A stretch of DNA of 64,000 nt from Diphasiastrum complanatum. Its lineage: Eukaryota; Streptophyta; Lycopodiopsida; Lycopodiales; Lycopodiaceae. Where the stretch lies: assembly GCA_029204225.1 (NCBI GenBank), contig MU832636.1, positions 1 to 64,000 of the forward strand, given 5' to 3'. Numbering within the stretch: position 1 is the first letter of the stretch; each line of letters begins with the position of its first letter. Shown piece after piece: positions 10,912 to 23,874 of this stretch. Position numbers and translations under genes: made by a program. A model generated the notes under the pieces. That model worked only from the letters and a program-made list of their open reading frames with translations, had not been told where the DNA came from and did not search any database.

Positions 10912-12269
10912 GTACATATCCTTGTAAGGGGTTCATTGTTCTAATAGGTTTAAAGTTTGCGCATTTTCAGACAATAGTGTGGCTTTGGTGTGTGTGGAGT
11001 CTTCTAACTGGTTGATCGAAAAGTTTATTTCTAATTTTCAATAATAAGGAGAGTTTCACCTGCTCTAATGCGGACAAATGATTTTACTTCAACAGTTCAC
11101 GCTGCCTGATACAATTTTTTTTAGAATATTCTCTGTGGCACACCTTGATGACGACATGCTCAAGTGAATCACTACCTGTATTTTTGGAAATATTTAAAAT
11201 TCTTGCTAAATTACCTAGCTGACTTTGCCATGCCCTATTTTACACAGATACCTTTTGTTTTCCTGTTGTTTTTGCTTTAGCTTCACTCCCTTCTTGAGTT
11301 CTCTTCGATGTTTCTACTTCTGAACTACTTGTCCTTGCCCCACGCAACTTGGTATATGTTCATCCAAGCATGAATCTAAGAGCTGTGAATCTGAAGCTAC
11401 TCTGCTTGCTTTGTCAGCAAAAAGATTCTGGAGTGGAGTGGTACTAAAGTGCATGAAGCTGTTCTATTGACTTTGTCATCAAAAAAGCATTGGGACAAGT
11501 GATACTAAGAGGCATGAATATTGAATGCTTCCTCCGTTTACTTTACTTTGAGCTAAGTTAGTGATGTCAGGACAATTTCTAGTGGCTGCTTTTCTTTTAC
11601 ACAAGCCTGGCATCTGTGATCAGCGCATGTGCAAATGCCTGTGCTTTATAATGCTTATCGAAGTTTGATATAGCATTTAAGCTCTTCAAGTGTCCTTCAA
11701 TATATCATTTTGCTTTGTAAAAACACGAAGGACACAGTCTTTTCATTTTTGATAGGTCGTTTCATAAGTTTAATCCTCAGATTTTTGGTTTCACTCTGTT
11801 CCTACTTTTCTAACGGTCGCTGCTCTAACCTGAGTAAAACCACACATCACTGACATTTGCAATTGAGATTAGTAATGTGGACTTGGTTTGTAGGATCATT
11901 CTGCTGCATTTTTTGCCACTGGCAATGTAGCCATTTGTCGACGTCGTCTGGTGGAAGCTGCAAAACTTCTGGGGAATCAGAAAGGAGGTCCATTTGATGC
12001 AGAGTTCAGTGAGTATGGATGGGAGGATTTGGAACTAGGGGGTATGTTCATGCTTCATGTGCATATAACTTAGAAATTTTGGGCTTGTGGAAGTGGAAAA
12101 AGTTGCTTGGGTTGCATACGATTCATGTTACCATCAGAACTGCTAAAACCTAAACGCATAACATTAGGATTAAGTGTCAGCATTGTAGTCCTTTCAAACT
12201 ATGAAGATATATGCCTGAAATGCACGTGGATAGGACATTTGAGTGTGATTCTAGAAAAAGATTCCAGGT

Positions 12270-12335
<66 letters not shown>

Positions 12336-15300
12336 TCAATGTCTCTGAAATACCAAAAGGTGAATGAGAGATGAAATAAAGTTTGTGTCTTTTCAACTAG
12401 TAGGGAGCATAAGTATGTCTATAACATAACAGTATAAAATCTATGAGGAAATAAGTGCATAAATCAAAATATATGCTGTAACAGTGCCATCATCCTGGTA
12501 ATTGACAGAAGAAGATATGATTGTAGAGGCAGCTATTGATCACGATGATGATGAAACCTCTGGAGCTGACGGTATATGCTGTTCTAGCATTAAAATATCC
12601 TGTGAACAATACATGACCTCTCTCAGAATATAAAATGATGTCTGCAAATAGATCAGCATATTGTGAACCCACAACCCCCTACAAAATAACGTCGAACTAT
12701 TTCCAGGACTGGATGTAGTGTGGAGAGGGGTGCAGTACATCGTGTGAAGTAAACAAAGTAGAGACTCTACACTAATGACAATAATTCGTAATGAAATACG
12801 CAACAAAGCTGTTCAACTGATGGGTATGTCTAAAAAGTAAGACTAACTAACTACTGAAGCAACGGCCTTGTCTACGACAAATGACCACCAGTCGCTATCA
12901 TCAATCTAGATATCAATGTGTCATGTGTGGCTGATTCGTGAACTGAACCATTAAATTATTCTAGGTTTTTTTTAAATGTTGGATTTTTGCTTGGGCTTTT
13001 GTAGTAGCAGAAACTGAGTGCTCGAATGGGGTTTAGGGTGCAAACTACTTTATCATATTGCAAGCACATTCTATGGCCTACACTTACCCAGGTCTTGAAT
13101 GCTGAATCATACTGAAAAGGTTCGAATCATGTGTTAGTGAAAGATTGGTGCTGACTGTTCAGTAGCTACTAACTGGTAACTAAAAAAATGGACAAGATAT
13201 GGAAGATTCTATCCAAATTTGAAATTTTGAACCATATATGATTTTTCCAACGAAGTATTGGGGAAGAGGGCTAAAGATGTAAAAGTACTGCCAGTAGTGA
13301 GTCCAAGAAGTAAGATGGACATACCAAAAATGCCATCTAGCAGTCGGAAGTATTTGATCTAGAGTTGCAACGAAGTCCCATGCTGCTCAAGGGCCATGAA
13401 TGCTTGTCTGCATAAGAAAGAATTAGCTTTGTAAATGCCCATAGAGCCAAAGCTTACTACATGGACATGCATAACATATACCATCAAGAACATACGAACT
13501 ACAAATAGAAATAGAAACCTAAATGCTACCAGAACAATCATATTTTTGAAATCATGTGCAAAAGGATGGCTTTGATTTGAATCTTGTAGTGAGTTAGAAG
13601 ACATTGCAATACAGTTGGAATACTATGCATATATAAGAATCAATCGAGGAGTAGAGGAATGCATTTGAGAATTGGCTATAGAAATATGTGCCTCTACTTG
13701 AGCTACAGAACCCTAAAGAGAGTTTGAAAACTGCTACTATAATATGCAAATCTAATGTGTGCTGTACCAAATGTAAGCAGGAAGGACATCATCATAGCGA
13801 ATGTAAGAACAGATCTTAGGTTGCCTTTATGGAAGAATGTGAAGAAGAGTCTTCAGACAACAAAATGGTGTATTTGATGGAGGTTCACACAAGTGAACCT
13901 GTCTATGAAGTTCAAATGACGAATCCTAACAATAATTAGCAAGGATTGAAATTTTTAATTCTAATTCGAAACCACTACCAAGGAAATTTGTACTAGTGCA
14001 GAAGTACATTCTAAATCAATCAAAGACTAATACGCAAAGGGGCAGGAGTAATGCTACCTGCTACAATTGTGGAGCCCCATGACACTATTCGACAAAATGT
14101 CCTAAAGATAAATTGGATATGTGCCTTTGTGTGGTAATTGTCAAGGAGAAGGACACATCACATCCGAATGTCCAAAACCACCAGTGAAAAAGATGGTAGT
14201 AAAATATGTGAAACCAAAAACCAATAATGAATATAAAAATAAAAATGTAGTAGAGGATTGATATCTGCACAGAAGATTCTACATGGCCAAGTGACCTTGA
14301 TTTTGAAGTTGATAAAGTATCTACAAGAAGTGAAGTTAAGAAGCATAGTTAAAGTCAAATTCGACCTGCTTATGAAGTACAGAAGAAGGGGAGGAAGTAC
14401 AAACAACATGAATCAAGATCACCCTCAAAAGAAAGAATCAATAAATCACTTACTCAAGAAGATATCAAGGATGATCTTGTATGATCATAATGATGAAATA
14501 TGAGGTCGAAATACTTTTGTCAAAGGAATTAAACCAACCAAAGAAGAAGGTTTTTTTTCAAGGACCCAAAATGAATGAAGTTCTTTCTAAGCAAAGGTGG
14601 ACAAGCCTTCTACTTAATGTCGATTGCCAATCAAGGGATCCAATAAGGAAATTCACATGAATTGGTCAAATATTCAATATCTGGAGTGTTACGAGATTGA
14701 AGAAGATGAACTTGAGCAGATTGACAATCAAGCTCGGAAGATTTTTAGTAAGAGTGAGGTCAATTCAACAATGGGAATGATTGATAGTAATGAAATTATA
14801 AAGATTTCCATTGGGATAGACAAAGAGGTAAATGTATCTATACATTTATCGAAATATCAGGTTCAAACATACCAAAATCTTTTAAAAGATTTTGGGGATG
14901 TTTTTGCCTGGAGTCTAGCTGATTAAAAGAGTATTCCACAGAAATATGGAGGGCACAAGATCGACTTAAATCTAGAAGCCTTGCCAATTCGGCAAAGACA
15001 ATATAGACTAAATCCAAAATATCCATTGATGGTGAAAGCTAAATTGGATAAATACCTTGAAGCAGGGATTATCTACCCGGTTTTGAGCAGAGAATGGGTG
15101 TCACCTATTGTTATTGTTGTGAAAAAGAAAATGGGAAAATCTATGTGTCTCAGGATTTTAAGAAACTCAATGATGCAACCAAGAAGGATTATCATCCTCT
15201 ACCTTTTACAGATTCTATATTAGATAAAGTTGCAGGCTATGAAAGGTATAGTTTTTTGGATGGTTTCTTAGGTTATAATCAAATTCAAAAAAAAAGGAAG

Positions 15301-18300
15301 ACTGGGATAAAACTACCTTCACAACAGATTGGGGTACCTATGCATACACTAGAATGCCATTTGGACTTTGCAATGCACCAGCAACATTCGAGAGTAAAGT
15401 TGTTCATGAGGAGGATGCAGGAGGGCATTTTGCTATGAAGAATACAATTAAGAAAATCATGAATGGAAAATATTGGTGGCCAACAATGTATAAAGATGTA
15501 CATAAGTTTATTTTGAATCGTGATCCATGTCAAAGAGTTGGTCAAGAGGTCACTTTGCAGCTGATATTACGGTTCATCAAATTTTACAATTAGGGTGTTG
15601 GTGCCTACCATTCATAAAGATACAAAGAAGTATATTCAATCCTGTGATGTTTGTCCACGTACTAAAGCACATTATGAGTCGTTGCATCCAAGTTTAGCAC
15701 AACTAGACCTATACATCTAGCTACAAGGGGTACTCAGGCATGTTATATTATTGTGGCTACTGACTATATGACCAAATGGGTTGAAGTAAGAGCTGTGCGT
15801 GCGGGGTGCAGATGCAAGGTCTACCGCAAAGTTCTTGTATTAAAACGTTATAGATTTGGATGTCCTGTCTAAATTGTGAGTGATAGAGACACTTATTTCG
15901 TCAATGAAACAATCATGACTTTTTTGGAAGAATTTTTTGTGGTACATCGGTTTAGCACACCTTACTACCCAAGGGAAAATGACAAATTAAATCTTCTAAT
16001 AAGATTCTATGCAATATTTTGACTAAAACCGTTGAGGCTAGTAGGTCGGATTGGGAACATAAGTTTCATGCTACATTATGAGCATTTCCAAATTGCTTAT
16101 AAAGTTAGTACAAGTCAAACACATTTTCATCTGGTTTTTGGCCAATAGCCATTGAGGCCAAGTGTTGTTATGCCAATTGAGTTCCTTGTACCATCCTTAC
16201 GAATAGCGGCAATTGAATGTTTAGATGAGGTAAAATTTCTACACCTATGTCATGAAGCGTTATATAAGCTATGTGAAACAAGAAAATTCAAGTTAGTATT
16301 GGCCAATAGCCATTGAGGCCAAGTGCCCAAAATCCACTATAAATAGTGGTACATTGTACTTCATTTTTCATGTTCAATCAAAGAAGGTGGAACCTCTACC
16401 AATTTGGCATTTGAATGTCCTTGCTTCTCTTTTTCCAACTCTCACATGTTTATTGTATCTTTCATTATTTGGATTTGCTTATTGTTGGATTTGAATGTTG
16501 TTGCTATCTTTGTGAGAGAAAAGAGAGAGACAGAGAGAGAAAAGTAAGCTTGATCATGGAAAATTAGGGTTAGATTGTCATCATAGCATGCATAACATTG
16601 TGAATCTAAGCTTTGCTCTCATGGGATCGAACTACTCCGCAACATGAAAGAAGAGTCCTCTTCACATCTTGTTTGCTTGGCATGGGCTTAGAAATAGGGT
16701 TTGAAGGTGAGTCAGGAAAAGTCTCTAAATTGTGCATTATGTCTATTGGATGTTTCGAGGCATGTATGGATGCACAATATTGAGTGATGGATGGACCAAT
16801 GTTTGTCGAATCCATCATCAATATTTTGGTTCCTTGCTTGCTTGGCACAATCTTCCAGGGTGGTGTGGATGTCACTCGAGGTGGTGTTGCCATCACCGTC
16901 GAGTTCATATATGAGGCAGTCAGCGCTGCCATTAATGAGATTGGGGCGGAGCACGTCGTTCAAGTTGTCACAGACAACATCGCAAATTGCAGATAAATAG
17001 GAGATGAGAGCGCACTCCACTATCATGTGGACACCATGTGCTGGCACATTGCATCATCCACGACCTCTGCGCACTTGCATGGATCTGTTAGGTATAATTT
17101 TGCTCACTTGCTTTACCACCTTGGTTTGTTGGATGTTTATGATGTAGATCCTTCTCAGGCCATGCGTGTGTGATCAGCTTCATCACCAGAAAGAAGTGGG
17201 TGTTGGCCTTGTTTCGTACTTTCTCGCCGCTGGTCATGAAGACGCCAACACCCGTTCGCTTTGTCTACTACTTCTTGGTTCTGGAGCGACTACTAGCAGT
17301 ATGATACCATTTATGGAGGATGCATGCTAGTGATGGCTTTCAAGACTTCAGGGGTACCAGAGTAGATGCGACGCACTTCTAGACCACCGTGTTTGGAGAG
17401 GAATTTTGGACATAGGCAACACATTTACGAGTTCATGCACCGCATCGGTGAGGGGATTCGGAGTTCAGTGGACTTGTACGTTGACAAATATCACTCTCCA
17501 ATATCTTGTACTTTATCTGACTCAAGTTTGTTGCATTTTCGTTCTCTTTTGTACTACGACACACTCACAACTACTTATTGTAGCTTGTCTTTCGCATGGA
17601 GGAGATTTTGCATTTTCGCTTTTCTTTTTTGCTACGACACACTCATGACTACTTATTCTAGCTTGTCTTTCGCAGAAAGGACTATAATATATATATCATA
17701 GATGCATGGGGCGTTTCAGAACACGTTCTGAGATTTTGTCCCCCCGGAACGTGCCCCCGGAAAATCCCAAAAAGTGTAGGAAATAGAAGCCTAAGGATCC
17801 AGAATCTTAACTATTCAATCACACAAAGCATTCTCAAAAGAAAGAGAGAGATGGCTAGAAACCCTCTTGTAGAAACTCGTGGACAGCCAAGGAGAATAGT
17901 CAGTATTGCTTACAAAAGTGTCTCATACAGGTCAAAGTAACCTATGTTAATGTAAGCAATTCTTATTGTGTCCTAAAATTTTAGGGTAAGTAACCCTAAA
18001 ATTGTGTCCTATGGTCCAAAAGAGAGTTCCAGCACTTTTGTGGACATTGAAAAACACATTCTAGCATCTTATGACACATCGATCAGACCAGTACAGCTCA
18101 TTTCACAGACTAAGGCTAAGAAAGACACCAAAATGTGAGCATGACATTTAGAAATTGACGTACGTGTTGTAAAGTCGAAACCCGACGTTCCTGGCATTCT
18201 TGTAGGCATTTAGAAACACAATGTGGCATCTAACGACACCTCAATCGGACACCTATAGCCAATTTCACAAATAGGGCAAAAAAAAACACCAAAAGAGGGG

Positions 18301-18633
18301 ACCACTCTCATAACTTATTCCGCTCACGTCAACAGATATGCGCTCGACCGAAAAGGCCTCACAGCACACTGGCGTCCGGGTACCGTAGGGTTCAGTCACT
18401 CCACCGCAGGGTTATGTGACTCTCTCTCTTACAAAGGCACACAAATCTATTATATATCTCTCTCTCTCTGCTCCTATACCCTAAACCCTAAACTCTAATC
18501 TATTCCCCACGCACGCACACAAATCAGAACACACGCACACACCCACCTGTACACCTCTCTCTCTCTCTCTCAATCTCTCACCATATCTCTCTCTCTCACT
18601 CAAACTCCAAACATCTCTCTCTCAAACTCTCAA

Positions 18634-18692
<59 letters not shown>

Positions 18693-21600
18693 GGCGCGAG
18701 TCTGTCCGCGCCTGTTTTCTGTTTTTTTTTTCTTTTTTAAAATTGCCTCCAGGTCCTGGGCGCACTCCCGGGACGCGGACGTGTCCGTGCCCGGACGCTG
18801 GGGGGCGCGTCCACTGGACGCGTCTAGTGTCCAAAAAAGGAAAATTAAAAAAAAAATGAGCGCGGTCGAGTGTGTTGAAATATAAACCTAGTTAAATAAA
18901 TAAAACATAGCACATGGTTTTATTTGAGGCCAAAGTTTTTAAGGCCCAAATAAACGTAGGCAAATTTTTTTTTAGCACCAAACTCGTGGAGGGCCCTCTT
19001 GCATGTTGATGCCACATACCCACTTGAGTTTGGTAGACCCCCATGCACATGTGCATGGGGGAGAAATAGTTAGTTTGCCACATGTCCTAGTTTGCATGCA
19101 ACATGCAAGATGCATGCATGACAAACTAGACACATGCAATTAGACATGCAAATTGCCACTACCTTGGACACTTGGCAATAGCATGCAATGTATTGTACAT
19201 ACATCATTTCTTATTGATAGAACCTCCACGATTTGGAGGAGTGTGATTTCTGGAATAATCTTCTATTCTTCATCATTTTGTTGTCTCCTCCATCTCAGAT
19301 TGTGTAGTAGCTCGCAGGTGGATCTGATCAGGCATTTTGCTAGTTTCTCCCGCAATTCTTGTTAGATTTGCATGAAATCTGTTGCAATCTGTTGGTTAGA
19401 AGAGGGCGCTCCATCTCAGATCTTCTCCCACTCAATTTTCGCTACTTTGGAAGCAGGGCAGCCATCCTACCATCTGGAGTAGGGCGCTGGATCTGGTTTC
19501 CAATCTTCATCCTATCTCTTTCATTAATTGTCAGAATTGAATAGGATCTTTTGCCAGTGGTTTCTCTTGCATAGGCTCTTTCTCTCATAGTGAATTGAAG
19601 TCATATAGAAGCTGATCAGAATCTGAATCTACAGATCTGAGGCACCTATTTGAAGAGGCCAGCAAGCAGGAAATAGTCCACATCTTGATTCATTCAATAG
19701 ACAATGAATAGAGTTCAAAGAGGATTAAATTAGGATCATTCTTATGATCTATAGCTTGCTGTTCTATGTGTATTTCAGATGCATGTTTCATTCCTAGATC
19801 TGTTAGGCTCAAGTAGTCCTTGAAAATAGCATTTCTAGGGTCTTGAATCCAGATTTTGAGCTATTCTAGCATTCTTGGTTTTGACAACAGTGGTATCAGA
19901 GCTTGCATGTTGCTTAAATCTTCATGCATGTCTGTTTCCTAGCGTCATTCATTCTACAACAATGGTACAGAGCACCAGGTTGAAACATGAAATCTAAACC
20001 CCATTTTTCTTATGCTTGCATGATGGATCCATTTGGATTTCATGATCCATATAGAGTTCATTTAGAATCTAAGCCCAACTATGATGCATGGAGAAAACAG
20101 CTTGTAGATATTTTCAAGAGTGAACCAAGCTTATGGGAAATAGTGACAGGACAATTTCAAAAGCCAAGCTTATCATATTCAAAGTTCGATAAATGGTCTG
20201 AACACTAATGATATAGCTATAGGCCATATATGTTTGTCATTGTCAGATGATTTAATCTTGATTTATGGTGAGGAATCATGTGCAGAATCATTATGGAGAA
20301 GGTTAGAACAGAAATATTCGGTGGAGCTAAGACATAATCATTATCTTGCAGATCATTTGTCACGTAGGACAAAAGGTGAAATCATGTAGATGGATTCCAA
20401 GAGTGAATCTAACTTGGTTCATACGCAGGATGTATGCATGCGTAAAGCAAATTTACAGGTTGTATGTGAATTGGAAAGATTGAGCAGTCCTCAGTCACCG
20501 GCATCTGACATGAAGATTTCCTTTCAGGGGGAAGGGAAAGGGTGCGAATCTGTCGGGCTAACCAGGAGACCCAACGAGAGCGAGAGAACAATGCACCTGA
20601 AACGGGCGAGGAGTCAATAGAGGACTCGTAGGAATGCTAAGACTAGATAAGGTCCAGCCGTATGTGGCGGACTGTTTCTATGTAATTTTCGACAGTAGAT
20701 GAGGCGACATATTGTTAGACAGTAGCATAAAAAACAGACCCAGCCGTATGTGGCCTGTTTTCATTGCGGTGTAATTGATAGATTTTACCAACTATTTTCA
20801 GTGCTACACTTTCCAGCAACAATGTGATACAGCCATTCCAAAGATGATACTGGGCTGCTGGGAGACGACGTATTGCAGCTGTGGTTTAAGGTTTAGGGTT
20901 CAGGGATGAAGTTGTAGCATAAGTAATTAGTAAGCTATTGAGGTTCATTCGGGGAGAAACCGATCTCATTCTACGACACATAGTAGTGTGTGGGTTTAGG
21001 GTTTACACTACATGACCAAGATACTCAATCTCTTTTTTAAACAATTCACTTTTTTGATTATTGGCAAACAAAGTGTTCTCCCTCAAAGTAGACAACACAG
21101 TCCTAAGGTGAGCCATATACTTGACCTCACCTGCACTGTAAGTCAGAATGTCATCAACAAAGTTTACGACAAACTTATCCATATACGGTCTGAGCACATC
21201 ATTCATCATCATCATGAATGTAGCTGGGGCATTAGTCAATCCAAATGGCATCACAAGACTCATAGTGACCGAATCGAGTTCTGAAGGCCTCTTGTGTACA
21301 TCCTCTTCACGAACTCTAACCTAATGGTATCCACTCTGTAGGTCTATTTTACTGAACCCAGTGGCGCCTGACAAGGCATCAAGCAAATCATCTATACGTG
21401 GCATAGGATATCGATGTTTAACTGTTATCTTGTTCAAACCTCGATAATCTACACACATACGCCATGATCCATCCTTCTTTTTTACAAGAATGATTGGAGA
21501 GGCAAAAGGGGAATAACTAGGTCGTATCTGCCCCTTGGCCAGATAATCATCGACCATCCGTCTCACTTCCTCTTCCTCCTTAAGACTCATTTTGTAAGGA

Positions 21601-23835
21601 CGTCTATTGACAGGACATGATCCAGGTATTAATTCAATCTTATGTTCAACATTCCTCTTAGGAGGTAAAATAGATGGAAGATCATCTATGAAGACATATG
21701 AAAACTCTCTCCTAATCTCTCGATCCAAGTTGGCAATAGTACTGGTTTGCACACACTGCATGCTACTCTGACTAGTATTAGTAGACATCAAATAGAAAGC
21801 AAACACACATGTACTCACAATGGATCCTACGCAACTGCGTAGCTGAAACAAGCGGTCCAGTATGCACATCCCGCTCCCCACGAAGGGAATGCATCACACC
21901 ATCAAACTGGAACTCATACAAATGAGTATCCCAGGCTATGTGTGCCTTCTGCATCGTGTGCCATCAAATGCCCAACACCACATCAAACCGCGCAAGCCGT
22001 ATTATCTCAAAATCCAACTCTTCTGTTAACTTTGTACAATTAGTGGAATGCCCACAACCCAGTAATCCCAAATCTCTGTACCCTTTCCATCAGCCATTTC
22101 CACTATGTACTGGTACTAGGATGGTTGAGTATTCACACCTAACTTCTATACCAAAGTTGAATTCAACACATTATGAGAGGAGCCAGTGTCAAATAGAACC
22201 TGAACATCTCTACCACACAGCTGTCCTCGCATAACAATAAGAGAAGTGTTAGGAAATCGATACCCTTGGTGAGCCGATTTTGACAAAAGCGCTTGTGGAG
22301 CCGTGTTCACTCTCCTGACCATCGAAACATTCATGAGGCGTGGAACATCTGGATTGGCTTCCTGCTCGATCTCTTCCACTGTCATAGGGTCATCACCCTG
22401 GTTCATCTGGTCCACCTGAAGATTATATGTGGTCCGCATCAAGTTCCGTGGACATTCCTTCCACCTATGCTGCCTCAAACATCCAAAACAGAGGTTCTCC
22501 CTCTTTGCACATTCTTGGTCCTGAGGCGACAACATTGAAGGACGCTGACCCTTTTGGGCATTGGGCTGCCCATATAGGAACTTCCTGAGGAAATGCGTAA
22601 CAAAGCCTCTTGGTACTGGTCTGCATAATCCTGCATGCTCAAGTTACCCTGCTTCAAATAATACCATTGTTGCATGGCTCTGTTGTCTTCATCCATAGGC
22701 ACCCAGTTTTGTGCAAACATTTGCCGGAATGCCTCCGATGTGGTTGGAACTAGGTCATCCTTTTCCACCTTCCTCCACCACCTTTGTGCTGACTCTTGAA
22801 AACGATATGTGGCTTCAGCAATCATCTCAGTTTCATCGTCTATGCCACACATCTGGAATGCTTTCTCCCACTTTTGCAACCAATTCTCAACGGCATCTGT
22901 AGTTCTCATAGATACTGCTCCAGTGAACTTCGGAGGTTTTAAATCTTTGATAGTAGGTAGCTTTCTCTTTCGAAACCTCAACTCAGCTTCATGGCCCGTT
23001 GACAATGTCCTTTCTGCTTCCATAACTGTACCACTGAAAAAGTGTGTTTTTACTCAGGGAGTCGGAATGCCAAATCATGAAGAGGTCGTACCGTCGGGGC
23101 CGCCGTTGGGGGGCTATCGCCCGCCGGACCCCCTGTTTCTCGGGGGGCTACTGCCCCCCGAACCCCCTAGGACTTGCTGCATATAGAAACTATAATCTAG
23201 CCATCTCATAACCATCATGGTCTCACAGTAGACCCTATACTAACAACTATGCTCAATAATGGCTTCTACTCATAACGGGGGCCTTACAGATTTGAGCTCA
23301 CGGTCAACTAGTGACTACTAAACTGAGAGGTGCATTATTTAGTTGTCTAACACATTTTGTAGCTAAAACTACCGGCAACCTGCAAATAGCCATTAAGGGG
23401 GGGTGTTGAAACATAATGCCTATTTTACCCCTAGTAGCTAGGCACTTGCATGCACATATGTATTATGTTGCAAGTTTATCAAGGGGGCAACTTGTTTGTA
23501 ATCACTTTGCGGGGCTCTTTGTAAATTAATGTTAGTAAGTGCAAGTTGGGTCCAAGGGACCAAGTTGGCAGGCCATGTGGCATGAGATTCAAGTGGGAGG
23601 TGACACCTCACTAGTTACTATCTATGTAGAGGATTGATCCTCAAGGAGGCCTCTCTCTCTCTCTCTCACTCTCTCTCTCTCTCTCTAAACAAGCATTTTG
23701 AGTCCCTACTTTGCTTTTTTGAAGTGCCTAAGATTTCCATGGTTTTACAGGCTTCCATAGTTAATTTCTTTCAAGCTTTCATTCTGTGTCTCTGCTATTG
23801 AGGTTAAGACACTTCATAAATAGACCTAAAAGTTC

Positions 23836-23874
<39 letters not shown>

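Noticed and set aside
18478-18500. Telomere array
   Set aside because: Only two to three CCCTAAA units are present; this is an interstitial motif, not a telomere or a fusion scar.
22809-23186. 125-codon forward frame ending in a Pro/Gly-rich segment
   Set aside because: It is antisense to the gypsy gag and runs into the GC-rich leader; the Pro/Gly tail reflects the G/C run.
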